Shown in pieces: positions 1-7,187 of a stretch of DNA of 10,109 nucleotides. The translations under genes and the position numbers were made by a program. The DNA lies in assembly GCA_001797415.1 (NCBI GenBank), contig MGPL01000140.1, positions 7,322 through 17,430 of the forward strand, read 5' to 3'. Below the pieces are notes generated by a model. The model was not told the DNA's origin and made no database searches. It saw nothing but the letters and a program-made list of their open reading frames with translations. Position 1 is the first letter of the stretch, and each line of letters begins with the position of its first letter. This DNA is from Deltaproteobacteria bacterium GWA2_55_10 (GTDB lineage: Bacteria; Desulfobacterota; GWC2-55-46).

Positions 1-807
1 CACGGCGCTCTTCTGGCAAAGGGGGAGGTGCTCGTATTTACCGATTCAGACTGCGAACCTGACAGGGATTTTCTCAAGAATCTGCTCGCGCCGTTTGAAG
101 ACCCCGGCATAATGGGCGCGCAAGGCAGCTACAGGACCGCCCAGAGGGGCTTTGTGGCGCGGTTCTGCCAGGCTGAGATAGAGATCCGCTACGCAAGGAT
201 GTCGAAAAGAGAGGGCATAGACTTCATAGGGAGCTATGCGGCAGCTTACAGAAGAGAAGCGTTCCTTGAGTGCGGCGGCTTTGATACATCGTATACGGCC
301 GCATCCGGAGAGGACACGGACCTCTCCTACGAGATGCACGAGAGGGGCTTTAAGCTCGTCTTCAGGCCGGATGCCGTTGTCTTTCACCGGCATCCCGCAT
401 CCCTGAAAAAATATCTCAGGACAAAGTTCTACAGGGGCTACTGGAGGGTCAGGCTCTATAAGAAGCACCCGCAGAAGGTGTTTAAGGACTCGTACACGCC
501 GCAGGGGCTGAAATTAGAGGTGCTCTCAATTCCGCTCATAACGGCTACGGGGGCCGCGGCGTTCGGTAACCCGCTCCTGGCTTTGCTCCCGGCCGCAATG
601 GCCCTGTTTTTTCTGGTCTCCGCGCTCTCCTTCTTTAAGCCGCTCAGGGCCAATAGCATTCCAGAGTATGTTTTTATAGCCCCCATGCTCCTTCTGAGAG
701 GGGCTTCGCTCTTCCTGGGGCTCCTGTCAGGGTGCTGCGCATCTCTCATTAGAAGAGAAGAGCAGAGGCCTCGGGAGAGGCCGTATTCAGTACGAGAGGG
801 CACATAG
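1..807 (+). CDS. Family 2 glycosyltransferase, C-terminal part (5' end outside window)
   Basis: This frame is open from the first base, so the start codon lies upstream and 268 residues are visible. The fragment has a GT-A type glycosyltransferase signature: VFTDSD near visible residues 12-17 (the DxD nucleotide-sugar/metal site), then CGGFD and SGEDTDLS near residues 91-109 (acceptor/catalytic-base region with the ED pair). A YWRVRLYKK stretch follows and resembles the Q/RxxRW-type element of processive or membrane-linked enzymes. From about residue 165 two hydrophobic segments rich in Leu, Ala and Phe suggest a membrane-anchored C terminus. It probably adds a sugar to a lipid-linked glycan at the inner face of the cytoplasmic membrane; donor and acceptor cannot be told. 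The next gene, a polyprenyl-phosphate sugar-1-phosphate transferase, supports a role in surface polysaccharide synthesis. The family call is firm; the pathway is inference. Confidence 0.88.
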   Translation, partial: HGALLAKGEVLVFTDSDCEPDRDFLKNLLAPFEDPGIMGAQGSYRTAQRGFVARFCQAEIEIRYARMSKREGIDFIGSYAAAYRREAFLECGGFDTSYTAASGEDTDLSYEMHERGFKLVFRPDAVVFHRHPASLKKYLRTKFYRGYWRVRLYKKHPQKVFKDSYTPQGLKLEVLSIPLITATGAAAFGNPLLALLPAAMALFFLVSALSFFKPLRANSIPEYVFIAPMLLLRGASLFLGLLSGCCASLIRREEQRPRERPYSVREGT

Positions 808-917
808 CAGAAAAATAACCGCGTCAGATTATCTACGCACTAACCAGAACACCTTGGACATTCATCCCGCATAACCTATTCCAGCTTTGAGCCGCAGCCC
901 TGTCCATAAGGGTCCCC
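808..917. other. Short intergenic gap without a recognisable element
   Basis: The 110 bp between the two polysaccharide genes contain no terminator-like hairpin and no small gene with a ribosome site. TTGGAC near 852 followed after 17 bp by TATTCC is too weak to call a promoter. Confidence 0.5.
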
Positions 918-1913
918 ATGCGCATTACGCTCCTTTTTCTGCTGTCGTTCGTCCTGCAGTTCATCATAATACAGGCCTCCCGCAAATGGGCCTTTTGCGT
1001 GGATGCGGGCGAATCTGAAAAGCCGCAGAGGCTGCATACATTCTCAACTGCGCGGGCAGGAGGTCTCGGGATATTCTTTTCAACGCTGATCCCCTTTTCT
1101 CTTTTGGGCGATAATGCAGAGGCCCTGATGCTCGCATCCCTGCCGGTCTTTGCGGCTGGATTCTACGAAGACTTCAGGACCGGCCTGAGCCCGGCCAAAA
1201 GGCTCTTGTTGATGTCCTGCGGCCCGGCCGCCTTCATCCTGCTTTCCGGCGACGCAATCGTCAGCATAGGCTTTCTCGCTCTCCCGTTCGCCCTGGCAGC
1301 GCCCTTTACGGTATTTGCGGTCGTTGGCGTGGCAAATGCGATGAACGTGATCGACGGCGTCAACGGCCTCGCCTCAGGCGTATCCATCATCGCGCTCATC
1401 TTTCTCGCGGCGATATCCTACATCTACGGCGACCAGCTCGTACTCAACATCTCCGTTGTCCTCATAGTGTCCATAGCCGGTTTTTTCGTATGGAACTACC
1501 CCAAAGGGAAGATCTTCCTCGGCGACGGAGGAGCGTACTTCATCGGCTTTCTCCTGGCTGAGACATCAGTCCTGCTCGTGGACAGGAATCCTGCCATATC
1601 CCCCTGGTTCCCGATGGTCCTTCTGGTCTATCCGGTCTTCGAGGTATTCTTCTCGATCTACAGGAGGAGGATAAAGCGAAGGGGGTCGGCCATGGCAGCC
1701 GACAGCTTCCACCTGCATACGCTCATATGCAAGCGCGTGACAAAGAGCAATTCCAGGACCTCGGTCTACCTCTGGGCGCTCGTCTGGGTCTTCGGGAGCG
1801 CGGCTTTCATATTCCACGCTAACACCCCGGCGCTCGTCGCCATAGTCATCGTATTTGCCGCTGTCTACGTCTTCATCTACCGCCGGATAATCAGGTTCAA
1901 CAATCCTTTCTGA
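918..1913 (+). CDS. Polyprenyl-phosphate sugar-1-phosphate transferase (WecA/MraY superfamily, GT4-type)
   Basis: A 331-residue integral membrane protein with about ten hydrophobic segments. It should start a lipid-linked glycan by moving a sugar-1-phosphate from a UDP-sugar onto undecaprenyl phosphate. Family marks occur in order: KPQRLHT with ARAGG (residues 35-49), YEDFRTGLSPAKRLL (83-97), NAMNVIDGVNGLASG (140-154), LGDGGAYFIGF (201-211) and SFHLHTLI (263-270). Several differ from classical WecA/MraY: the usual DD pair is E84-D85, the second Asp of DGxDG is Asn (DGVNG), and GDGG-AY replaces GDxGS. From memory this set marks a proteobacterial polysaccharide subfamily, so the enzyme is probably active; the sugar is unknown. 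The start at 918 follows AAGGG at 908-912 with a 5-base spacer. It lies 110 bp after the glycosyltransferase gene with no terminator seen between them, so co-transcription is plausible. Confidence 0.85.
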   Translation: MRITLLFLLSFVLQFIIIQASRKWAFCVDAGESEKPQRLHTFSTARAGGLGIFFSTLIPFSLLGDNAEALMLASLPVFAAGFYEDFRTGLSPAKRLLLMSCGPAAFILLSGDAIVSIGFLALPFALAAPFTVFAVVGVANAMNVIDGVNGLASGVSIIALIFLAAISYIYGDQLVLNISVVLIVSIAGFFVWNYPKGKIFLGDGGAYFIGFLLAETSVLLVDRNPAISPWFPMVLLVYPVFEVFFSIYRRRIKRRGSAMAADSFHLHTLICKRVTKSNSRTSVYLWALVWVFGSAAFIFHANTPALVAIVIVFAAVYVFIYRRIIRFNNPF

Positions 1914-2031
1914 GCAACTTTTCCCTTATCCGCGCAAAAAACCCCTCCGTTGACAAACATCTATTCTGTGTTCTTCTTAAAAGATGTATTCGATCGGACG
2001 CTCAAGCGCACGCGGGCGGAAGGAGGCCGTG

Positions 2032-2682
2032 ATGACCAAGTTGACGCCGGTCCTGGCCCTCTTCATAGGGCTATTATTTCCGGCCTGTTCACACGCACAC
2101 TCTTATATAAAGGCGTATGCTGGCGCAGTTTTTCCTCCGGAATGCGAAGCATTCAGCGAATCAAAATCCGGCAGCGGGGTGGGAGACCTTGAATTCGGCA
2201 ACGGGTTGACAGCTGGGGTAAAACTGGGCAAATGGCTGGAGAGCGCCCCATTTTTCGGCTACGAACTTGACTTGAACGGCCATGTTGCGGACATGGAGGG
2301 GTTGACTGTAAAGGGCAGTTCGACAAAGATCGACGCGCGCGGAGAACATACGGTCTACTCGGCGACTGTAAACCTTATCCTTCGCGTGCCTCAAGGCAGA
2401 TTCCGGCCATACCTGGGCGCCGGCGCCGGTTTATTTTATGCCGAGCTTGAAAACGCTTCCTTCTCCCCGCCATTTCTCGGCGTCGCGCCGACCCTGCCTG
2501 ACACAAACGACGAGGTTTTCGGCTGGCAGTTCCTGGGCGGTGTCGAGTTCGAAGTGAGCCAAAAGATCGCGTTCTTTGCGGAATATAAATATTCGCGCGC
2601 TGATCTGGAATACGCCCATACCGACTTCGAGGTCGATTATCAGGCACGCCAGGTGTTCGGAGGTATCACATACAATTTCTGA
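2032..2682 (+). CDS. Outer-membrane beta-barrel protein
   Basis: A 216-residue exported protein. I place the start at 2032 rather than the in-frame ATG at 1984, because AGGAGG at 2021-2026 sits 5 bases upstream and because the protein then opens with a typical signal peptide: MTKL, a hydrophobic core and a likely signal peptidase I site after SHA near residue 22. The FPAC stretch is only a poor lipobox. The mature part shows short amphipathic strands, glycine-rich turns (YLGAGAGLFYAEL, FLGGVEFEVSQKIAFFAEYKY) and ends GGITYNF, with the terminal Phe used by the BAM machinery. Size and pattern match small eight-stranded barrels (OmpW/OmpA-barrel/acyloxyacyl-hydrolase-like porin-family proteins). 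The ligand or function is unknown. A perfect TTGACA lies at 1950-1955 but I find no good -10 partner. It ends 16 bp before a strong terminator. Confidence 0.8.
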   Translation: MTKLTPVLALFIGLLFPACSHAHSYIKAYAGAVFPPECEAFSESKSGSGVGDLEFGNGLTAGVKLGKWLESAPFFGYELDLNGHVADMEGLTVKGSSTKIDARGEHTVYSATVNLILRVPQGRFRPYLGAGAGLFYAELENASFSPPFLGVAPTLPDTNDEVFGWQFLGGVEFEVSQKIAFFAEYKYSRADLEYAHTDFEVDYQARQVFGGITYNF

Positions 2683-2698
2683 AGCGACGAATCGTATT

Positions 2699-2735
2699 GG
2701 GGCCCGGCCTGAGAAGGCCGGGCCCCTTTATTTAT
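2699..2735 (+). terminator. Strong intrinsic terminator after the outer-membrane protein gene
   Basis: A perfect 12-bp GC-rich stem (2699-2710 with 2715-2726), GAGA tetraloop and a following TTTATTTAT run. It lies 16 bp after the beta-barrel stop codon and separates that gene from fkbp. Confidence 0.93.
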
Positions 2736-2738
2736 GGC

Positions 2739-2781
2739 GGGGGGCTCCAAAGCATGCTAACGTGAGCCGCCCGATATTTTT
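2739..2781 (+). terminator. Possible second terminator-like hairpin
   Basis: Bases 2739-2747 pair with 2764-2772 (8 of 9 pairs, one G-G mismatch) around a 16-base loop that contains the palindrome AGCATGCT. A run of five T (2776-2780, within GATATTTTTC) follows. It could be a backup terminator behind the strong one at 2699 or a structured leader element. The long loop makes it weaker than the first. Confidence 0.3.
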
Positions 2782-2809
2782 CAGGGACAGAAAGCTCAAC
2801 CGGGCCGGC

Positions 2810-2846
2810 TTGACAGTACTTTGACTCGTAGTTAGAGTCATAATAT
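2810..2846 (+). promoter_or_regulatory. fkbp promoter region with palindromic operator-like site
   Basis: A perfect -35 TTGACA lies at 2810-2815, with TAGAGT (4 of 6) at 2833-2838 after a 17-bp spacer. A second possible pairing is TTGACT at 2821-2826 with TAATAT at 2841-2846 and a short 14-bp spacer. The inverted repeat TGACTC-N7-GAGTCA (2822-2840) lies across the spacer and -10 region of either choice, where a bound repressor would block RNA polymerase. Dyads of this size are typical of TetR-type or similar dimeric regulators; none is encoded in the window. The implied leader before the fkbp start is about 100 bases. Confidence 0.5.
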
Positions 2847-2945
2847 GAAAAAATCAGGGGCAGGGGACTGGAAGGTACGCGGGCCGAAGCTCTCCAGCAT
2901 GGTTATCGCGCGTTCCTTTGTAAATAAGGCTTGGGGAGGAATGAA

Positions 2946-3380
2946 ATGGAAAACGCAAAACATGGCGATATCGTAAAGATCCATTATACAGGCACCCTGG
3001 ACGACGGGAGCAGGTTCGATTCGTCGCAGGGCAGGGAACCCCTTCAGTTCGTCATAGGCGAGGGCATGCTCATACCGGCTTTTGAACAGGCCGTCGTCGG
3101 CATGAACCCCGGCGATTCGAAGAACCTGCACATACCGGCAGATGATGCCTACGGGCCGTATTTCGACGAGCTCATACTCGAGGTGGACAGGAGCCAGATA
3201 CCTCCTTATATCGACCCCGACGAGGGCATGCAGCTGCAGATAACGCAGGACGACGGCAGCTCGACTGTCGTGAAGGTGGTGAAGCTCACTGAAGAGAAGA
3301 TATATCTCGACGCCAACCATCCGCTGGCTGGCAGGGACTTGAACTTTGATATAGAGCTGGTCGATATAGTCCAGCAATAA
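2946..3380 (+). CDS. FKBP-type peptidyl-prolyl cis-trans isomerase (SlyD-like)
   Basis: A 144-residue cytoplasmic protein with no signal peptide. It should catalyse cis-trans isomerisation of prolyl peptide bonds and act as a folding helper. The split FKBP domain is visible: GDIVKIHYTGTLDDGSRFDSS (residues 7-27), IGEGMLIPAFEQAVVGMNPGD (37-57) and the closing strand LNFDIELVDI (132-141). Between about residues 70 and 124 lies an inserted flap domain (AYGPYFDELILEVDRSQ to NHPLAGRD), as in SlyD and short archaeal FKBPs, where it binds unfolded chains. The His-rich metal-binding tail of E. coli SlyD is absent. The start at 2946 is preceded by GGGGAGGA (2933-2940) with a 5-base gap. An upstream TTG at 2931 overlaps that site, and the ATG at 2941 is out of frame, so neither is the start. 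A promoter with a dyad lies about 100 bp upstream and a terminator follows. Confidence 0.92.
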   Translation: MENAKHGDIVKIHYTGTLDDGSRFDSSQGREPLQFVIGEGMLIPAFEQAVVGMNPGDSKNLHIPADDAYGPYFDELILEVDRSQIPPYIDPDEGMQLQITQDDGSSTVVKVVKLTEEKIYLDANHPLAGRDLNFDIELVDIVQQ

Positions 3381-3382
3381 GC

Positions 3383-3498
3383 GGCAGCTTGAAAAGTCCA
3401 TCTGCTTTGTTGGCTTCAGTTGCTCGTCAGAAGCGGCGTACATGAAGAGTACGCCTCATTCCTCGCTCCCCGCGTATGGAGCTTTCTAAACAGCCTGA
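3383..3498 (+). repeat. Dispersed palindromic repeat, copy 1
   Basis: The most degenerate of three related copies. The left end GGCAGCTTGAAAAGTCCAT and the right end TATGGAGCTTTCTAAACAG are rough inverted repeats. The centre holds a perfect hairpin, GGCGTAC (3435-3441) with GTACGCC (3449-3455), followed by TTCCTCGCTCCCC as in copy 2. It starts 3 bases after the fkbp stop and ends before the fkbp terminator, so it is part of that gene's 3' untranslated region. No coding potential is seen. Confidence 0.8.
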
Positions 3499-3512
3499 TG
3501 TTTCCAGCTTTC

Positions 3513-3546
3513 AAGCGGGCCGGGATTAACCGGCCCGCTTTTCTTA
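3513..3546 (+). terminator. Intrinsic terminator between convergent fkbp and ligD
   Basis: A perfect 11-bp stem (3513-3523 with 3530-3540), loop GATTAA, then TTTTCTTA on the + strand. It serves fkbp well. The - strand lacks a good T run, so it is a weaker stop for ligD transcripts. The T tract overlaps the ligD stop codon (3544-3546). Confidence 0.85.
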
Positions 3547-6114
3547 TATGATCCCCAGTCTCTCCTTCATCCTGTCGGTTATGGGCTGCCTGAGGTCCAT
3601 GTATCCTTCCCAGGGATTCCCGGCCTCTTTTATCCTGTCTTTTATATTCCTGAGCGTGAATGAATCCGACCGCACCTGCATAAGCTCTTCCCATCTTAAC
3701 GGTACGGCTATCGGCGCGCCTTTCCTGGCCCTGGTTGAGTAGACCTCTATGGCGGTAGCGCCCCTCAAATTCCTCATGTAATCCACGAATGTCTTCCCGA
3801 CCCTCCGCGATTTGGTCATCATGGATGTGAACCTCCCCGGAAGGCCTCTTGCTATGAACTCGGCCAGGGCCTTTGAAAACGACTTTACCTCTTCCCAGTC
3901 CCGGACAGGTTGAAGAGGGACGACGACATGAAGCCCTTTGCCTCCCGTGGCCTTAGCAAAGCTCTGAAGGCCGAGCTCATTCAAGAGCTCTCTTATGAGG
4001 TAAACGGACTCAACGAGCCTCTCCCATTCGACCGCGGTATCAGGGTCTATGTCAAATGTCATCCTGTCAGGGTATTCGAGTTTTATATTCCTGCTCCCCC
4101 ACGTATGGATCTCAAGCACGCCGAGCTGCACGAGGCCGATTACAGCCTCAGGGGTATCTGCCGTCAAATAAATAGCTTTCGTGCCGTCGTTCTCCGTCAG
4201 CTCTATCCTCTTTATCTCCTCAGGCATGCCCTGCATCTCGTGCTTCTGGAAGAAGCATTCCCTGTCATAACCTTCAGGGCAGCGCACAAGGGTAAGAGGC
4301 CGGCCGACCAGGTGCGGGAGCATGAGCGGGGCCGCTGTCTCGTAATAGTCCATGAGGTCGGCTTTTGTGTAGCCCTCATCAGGATAAAAAACGCGCTCAG
4401 GGTTGGTGACCCGTACTTTCCTGATCATGCGCACCGGCCCTGTCTCGGCAATAGGCTCGCCTGGCGCGATGGCCTCATCTGCCGGGCCTATTGCCTCGAT
4501 GAGCTTCAGAGGGTTCTCATGGACTACCTCTCTTGCCGGCTTATCCTCCCTCAAGCCCTGGAAGGATGGATGGCGGAGCACGCCATCCTTTGTCCACTGC
4601 GTGAAGGCGACCTCGGCGACAAGCTCCGGCCTTACCCAGCGCACTCCCTTTGCCTCGGCGCCGACAGGCGGATTGTGGAAATCGGGCTGTGGTTTTTCCA
4701 TTGCCTTGAGCCTCTCCCATATATCCATTGTCGTGCGCTCATTGAAGCCCGTGCCCACCCGGCCGCTGTATATGAACCGCCCATCGCCGTCGAATACGCC
4801 TATGAGAAGCGCGCCGAATCCTGCCCTGGCTCCAGTCGGCTCGGTGTATCCTCCTATTACGAACTCCTGGCGATCAAGGCACTTTACCTTTACCCATGAC
4901 CTTGTCCTCCCCTGGAAGTATGGCGAGTCTTTCTTTTTTGAGATTATCCCCTCCACATCCCATTCGCAGGCATTGTCAAAGAATTCCGCGCCCCGGCCCT
5001 CGACATGCTGGCTGAAGCGGAGCATGCCCCGGTCTACCTTCTCAGAGCTGAGGATGGCTGCGGCAAGGAGCTTTCGGTCAGAGAGCGGCGCGGCTTCGAG
5101 AGAGTAGCCGTTGTAATAAATTATGTCGAAGATCATATAGACGAGCCCCTCGTCAGTACCGGCGGAGAGCGCGCCCTGCAGCCCTTCGAAACTCGTCGTG
5201 CCGTCCTCTTTTATTGATACGATCTCGCCGTCGAGCCAGGCCTCTTTTATGGGGAGCTTTGACAGCGCTGAAGCGATGGAGGGGAACTTAGATGTCCAGT
5301 CGTTGCCGTTGCGCGTAAGGAGCCTTACATTTGCGTCCCGTATCGCGGCGGCTATCCTGTAGCCGTCATACTTGATCTCATGCAGCCAGCCGTCTCCCTG
5401 CGGAGGAGCGTCTACCGGTGCGGCGAGCTGCGGCCTTATTTCCCCGGGCATCTTTTTTTTCTCCGCAATGGCGCCGGATGGAAGCACTGGCGCGGCCTCG
5501 CCTGTTGCGCTCCAGATGCCCTCGGGGAGCTCCGCGATCTCATCTATAGTCCTGTTGCTCGCGATAGACCTCGGCATCTCGGATATTATATCCCGCTCTT
5601 CCGAAGCCGCGCCGTCGCGCTCCTTTATAAGAAGCCATTCCTCCTTGCCCTCGCCCTCGTCGTAACGGTCGCCCCGGTCTTTAAGCCTCACGAGCGCCCA
5701 CCTGCCGCCGAGCTTCCTGCCGCTCAGGATGAACTTTAGGCTGCCCTTTCTCATGCCATCGTCAGGGTCCTCCTCCGGTATCCAGAAGCCCCGGTCCCAC
5801 AGGAGCACGGAGCCTCCGCCGTACTCGCCTCTCGGGATAACGCCCTCGAAGCCAGCGTACTCTATCGGGTGGTCTTCGACGTGTACGGCAAGGCGCTTGT
5901 CCGCAGGGTTTACTGAAGGGCCTTTTGGCACGGCCCAGCTCTTGAGGGTGCCGTGGAGTTCAAGGCGGAAATCGTAATGAAGGGTGCGGCTTGCGTGCTT
6001 GTGTATTACGAATATGCCGGCGCCGGCCTCCTCGCCGTCCCCCCTGGGCTCAGGCGTGCGGGAGAAGTCTCTCTTTCGCTGGTAATCGCTCAAGTCCCCG
6101 GGGTCTTTTTGCAT
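3544..6114 (-). CDS. ligD: LigD, multifunctional NHEJ DNA ligase (phosphoesterase-ligase-polymerase)
   Basis: An 856-residue DNA end-joining enzyme with three domains in the Pseudomonas order. The N-terminal 3'-phosphoesterase (about 15-165) carries IHKHASRTLHYDFRLEL with H40, H46, D48 and R50, plus H82 in EDHPIEYAGFEG. The ATP-dependent ligase (about 225-540) has nucleotidyl-acceptor K248 in EIKYDGYR, then LDGEIV, EGIISKK and WVKVKC. The C-terminal primase/polymerase (about 565-850) has D688 and D690 in FDIDPD, GGKGLHV, and the third acidic residue D778 in FVDYM. All catalytic residues I looked for are present, with the same 42-residue and 90-residue spacings I recall for the P. aeruginosa enzyme. 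It should clean 3' ends, fill gaps (often with ribonucleotides) and seal breaks held by Ku. The ATG lies 11 bp after the ku stop with no strong Shine-Dalgarno of its own, which suggests translation coupled to ku. Confidence 0.97.
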   Translation of the reverse strand: MQKDPGDLSDYQRKRDFSRTPEPRGDGEEAGAGIFVIHKHASRTLHYDFRLELHGTLKSWAVPKGPSVNPADKRLAVHVEDHPIEYAGFEGVIPRGEYGGGSVLLWDRGFWIPEEDPDDGMRKGSLKFILSGRKLGGRWALVRLKDRGDRYDEGEGKEEWLLIKERDGAASEERDIISEMPRSIASNRTIDEIAELPEGIWSATGEAAPVLPSGAIAEKKKMPGEIRPQLAAPVDAPPQGDGWLHEIKYDGYRIAAAIRDANVRLLTRNGNDWTSKFPSIASALSKLPIKEAWLDGEIVSIKEDGTTSFEGLQGALSAGTDEGLVYMIFDIIYYNGYSLEAAPLSDRKLLAAAILSSEKVDRGMLRFSQHVEGRGAEFFDNACEWDVEGIISKKKDSPYFQGRTRSWVKVKCLDRQEFVIGGYTEPTGARAGFGALLIGVFDGDGRFIYSGRVGTGFNERTTMDIWERLKAMEKPQPDFHNPPVGAEAKGVRWVRPELVAEVAFTQWTKDGVLRHPSFQGLREDKPAREVVHENPLKLIEAIGPADEAIAPGEPIAETGPVRMIRKVRVTNPERVFYPDEGYTKADLMDYYETAAPLMLPHLVGRPLTLVRCPEGYDRECFFQKHEMQGMPEEIKRIELTENDGTKAIYLTADTPEAVIGLVQLGVLEIHTWGSRNIKLEYPDRMTFDIDPDTAVEWERLVESVYLIRELLNELGLQSFAKATGGKGLHVVVPLQPVRDWEEVKSFSKALAEFIARGLPGRFTSMMTKSRRVGKTFVDYMRNLRGATAIEVYSTRARKGAPIAVPLRWEELMQVRSDSFTLRNIKDRIKEAGNPWEGYMDLRQPITDRMKERLGII

Positions 6115-6125
6115 TGGCTTACAGG

Positions 6126-6962
6126 TCAGCCGCCCGCGGCCTTTTTCCTGGCCGCGACCCTGGCAGCCTCTGTCTCCTCCAGGCTCTTCTTCAGTAATGA
6201 CATGATGTCAATGACCTCTGCCGTTGGCTGCGGCCTGGCTGGCGGGGCCTCTTCTATCCGCGCTGTCTCGCCTGCCGCTATCTTCTGCCTGATATATGAG
6301 AGAAGCTCTTTTCTGTAGGTGTCATGGTATTTTTGGGGCTGCCACTCGTTTACCATCGATTCAACGAGCCTCTCTGCCATCTCAATCTCTTTTGCGCTCA
6401 CGCCTGTTTTCTTCAAGTCCTCGTCAGGCACTTCAACTTCAGAGGCGTCCTTGAGCTCATCAGCGTAACGGATAAGCTCAAGCACAAGGACCTTTCCGTA
6501 GGGGACGACCACGCCAAGATACTCCTTTGAATGGATGACGACCTTTGCGACCCCTGCCTTGCCGGTCTTCTTAAGGGCCTCTCTCAGGAGGGCGTAGCCC
6601 TTCTCGCCCCTTCCCGCGGGCGCGAGGAAATAGGGCTTCTGAAAAAAGATGGGATGGATGTCTTTCGCTTCGACGAAGTCCGTTATCTCTACTGTCTGGG
6701 TGGCCTTGGGATTGGCCCTCAACAGGTCTTCTTCAGTGAGGACCACGTACTGTCCGTCCTCGAACTCATAGCCCCTGACCATTTCGCCCGAGACCTCTTT
6801 GCCGGTCACCTTGTTGTATTTCTTGTAGCCGACAGGGGCGAGGTCCTCTTTGTCGAGCAGGTGGAGGTCGAGCTTCTTCTCCTTGCCTTCTGCCGTGAAA
6901 AGGCCTATGGGGATATTGACCAGACCGAAACTTATGCTTCCTTTCCAGATCGGACGGGGCAT
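6126..6962 (-). CDS. ku: Ku DNA end-binding protein (bacterial NHEJ)
   Basis: A 278-residue bacterial Ku, which forms a homodimeric ring on double-strand break ends and recruits LigD. The start MPRPIWKGSISFGLVNIPIGLF is the hallmark N terminus of the family. The core beta-barrel/bridge region follows, with FFQKPYFLAP (106-115) and LELIRYADEL (161-170), then the alpha-helical part AERLVESMVNEWQPQKYHDTY (197-217). The tail (about 240-278) has VIDIMSLLKKSLEE, the region that binds LigD in other bacteria, and a short basic end. Length is normal for the family. The ATG at 6962 has GAGGT about 7 bases upstream. A sigma70-like promoter lies at 7013-7040. Downstream ligD begins 11 bp after the stop, so the two form an operon. 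Confidence 0.97.
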   Translation of the reverse strand: MPRPIWKGSISFGLVNIPIGLFTAEGKEKKLDLHLLDKEDLAPVGYKKYNKVTGKEVSGEMVRGYEFEDGQYVVLTEEDLLRANPKATQTVEITDFVEAKDIHPIFFQKPYFLAPAGRGEKGYALLREALKKTGKAGVAKVVIHSKEYLGVVVPYGKVLVLELIRYADELKDASEVEVPDEDLKKTGVSAKEIEMAERLVESMVNEWQPQKYHDTYRKELLSYIRQKIAAGETARIEEAPPARPQPTAEVIDIMSLLKKSLEETEAARVAARKKAAGG

Positions 6963-7012
6963 AGTTCTACCTCGTTATTTGGCTGAGAGTGGGAGAGGGA
7001 GGGTCTACTTAG

Positions 7013-7040
7013 ATTGTATTGGAAAGAGATGGGTAGTCAA
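7013..7040 (-). promoter_or_regulatory. ku-ligD promoter
   Basis: On the - strand TTGACT (7035-7040) and TACAAT (7013-7018) are separated by 16 bp, five of six matches in each hexamer. Transcription would start near 7006 and give a leader of about 44 bases before the ku ATG. This supports a ku-ligD unit expressed apart from the nuclease gene upstream. Repeat copy 2 ends 5 bp upstream of the -35 element. Confidence 0.6.
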
Positions 7041-7045
7041 GTCGG

Positions 7046-7180
7046 CAGGCTGCTGAAAAAGGCCCATCTGCTTTGTTGGCTTCAGAAGCTTGTCAGTGCG
7101 GCGTACGGCAAAGAGTACGCCTCCTTCCTCGCTCCCCGATTTAACCGGGGCCTCGCATCTGGACCTTTTTGAGCAGCCTG
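7046..7180 (+). repeat. Dispersed palindromic repeat, copy 2
   Basis: The longest copy, 135 bp. The left terminus CAGGCTGCTGAAAAAGGCCC (7046-7065) and the right terminus GGACCTTTTTGAGCAGCCTG (7161-7180) are imperfect inverted repeats; 22 of the outer 26 positions pair. Inside, GGCGTAC (7100-7106) pairs with GTACGCC (7115-7121), followed by TTCCTCGCTCCCC, shared with copy 1. An extra insert (ATTTAACCGGGG) before the right arm explains the greater length. It fills the gap between the 3' end of the beta-CASP nuclease gene and the ku promoter, and may act as that gene's 3' end structure. Confidence 0.88.
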
Positions 7181-7187
7181 AAAAGGT

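Noticed and set aside
1950..1980. Promoter for the outer-membrane protein gene from the perfect TTGACA at 1950
   Set aside because: No hexamer at 16-19 bp spacing matches TATAAT in more than three positions, so only half a promoter is visible.
1984..2031. N-terminal extension of the outer-membrane protein from the ATG at 1984
   Set aside because: It would put 16 polar and basic residues in front of the signal peptide, while the ATG at 2032 has a perfect AGGAGG at the right distance.
2845..2973. Small upstream frame beginning ATGAAAAAATCA and overlapping the fkbp start
   Set aside because: There is no ribosome-binding site before the ATG, which itself overlaps a possible -10 element, and no protein features are seen.
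2838..3443. 201-residue open frame on the - strand
   Set aside because: It is antisense to fkbp, which has clear family motifs, promoter, ribosome site and terminator. The frame also runs into repeat copy 1.
3910..4899. 329-residue open frame on the + strand
   Set aside because: It lies wholly antisense to ligD, whose domains and catalytic residues are complete. The frame shows no family motif and has no clear ribosome site; it follows from codon bias on the other strand.
4403..5107. 234-residue open frame on the + strand
   Set aside because: It is antisense to the ligase domain of ligD, rich in Ser/Pro/Ala and without recognisable motifs.
7181..7187. Intrinsic terminator for the beta-CASP gene formed by the repeat arms
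   Set aside because: The long-range stem is about 135 bp across and has no clean T run right after it on the - strand, so a terminator call is not supported by sequence alone.
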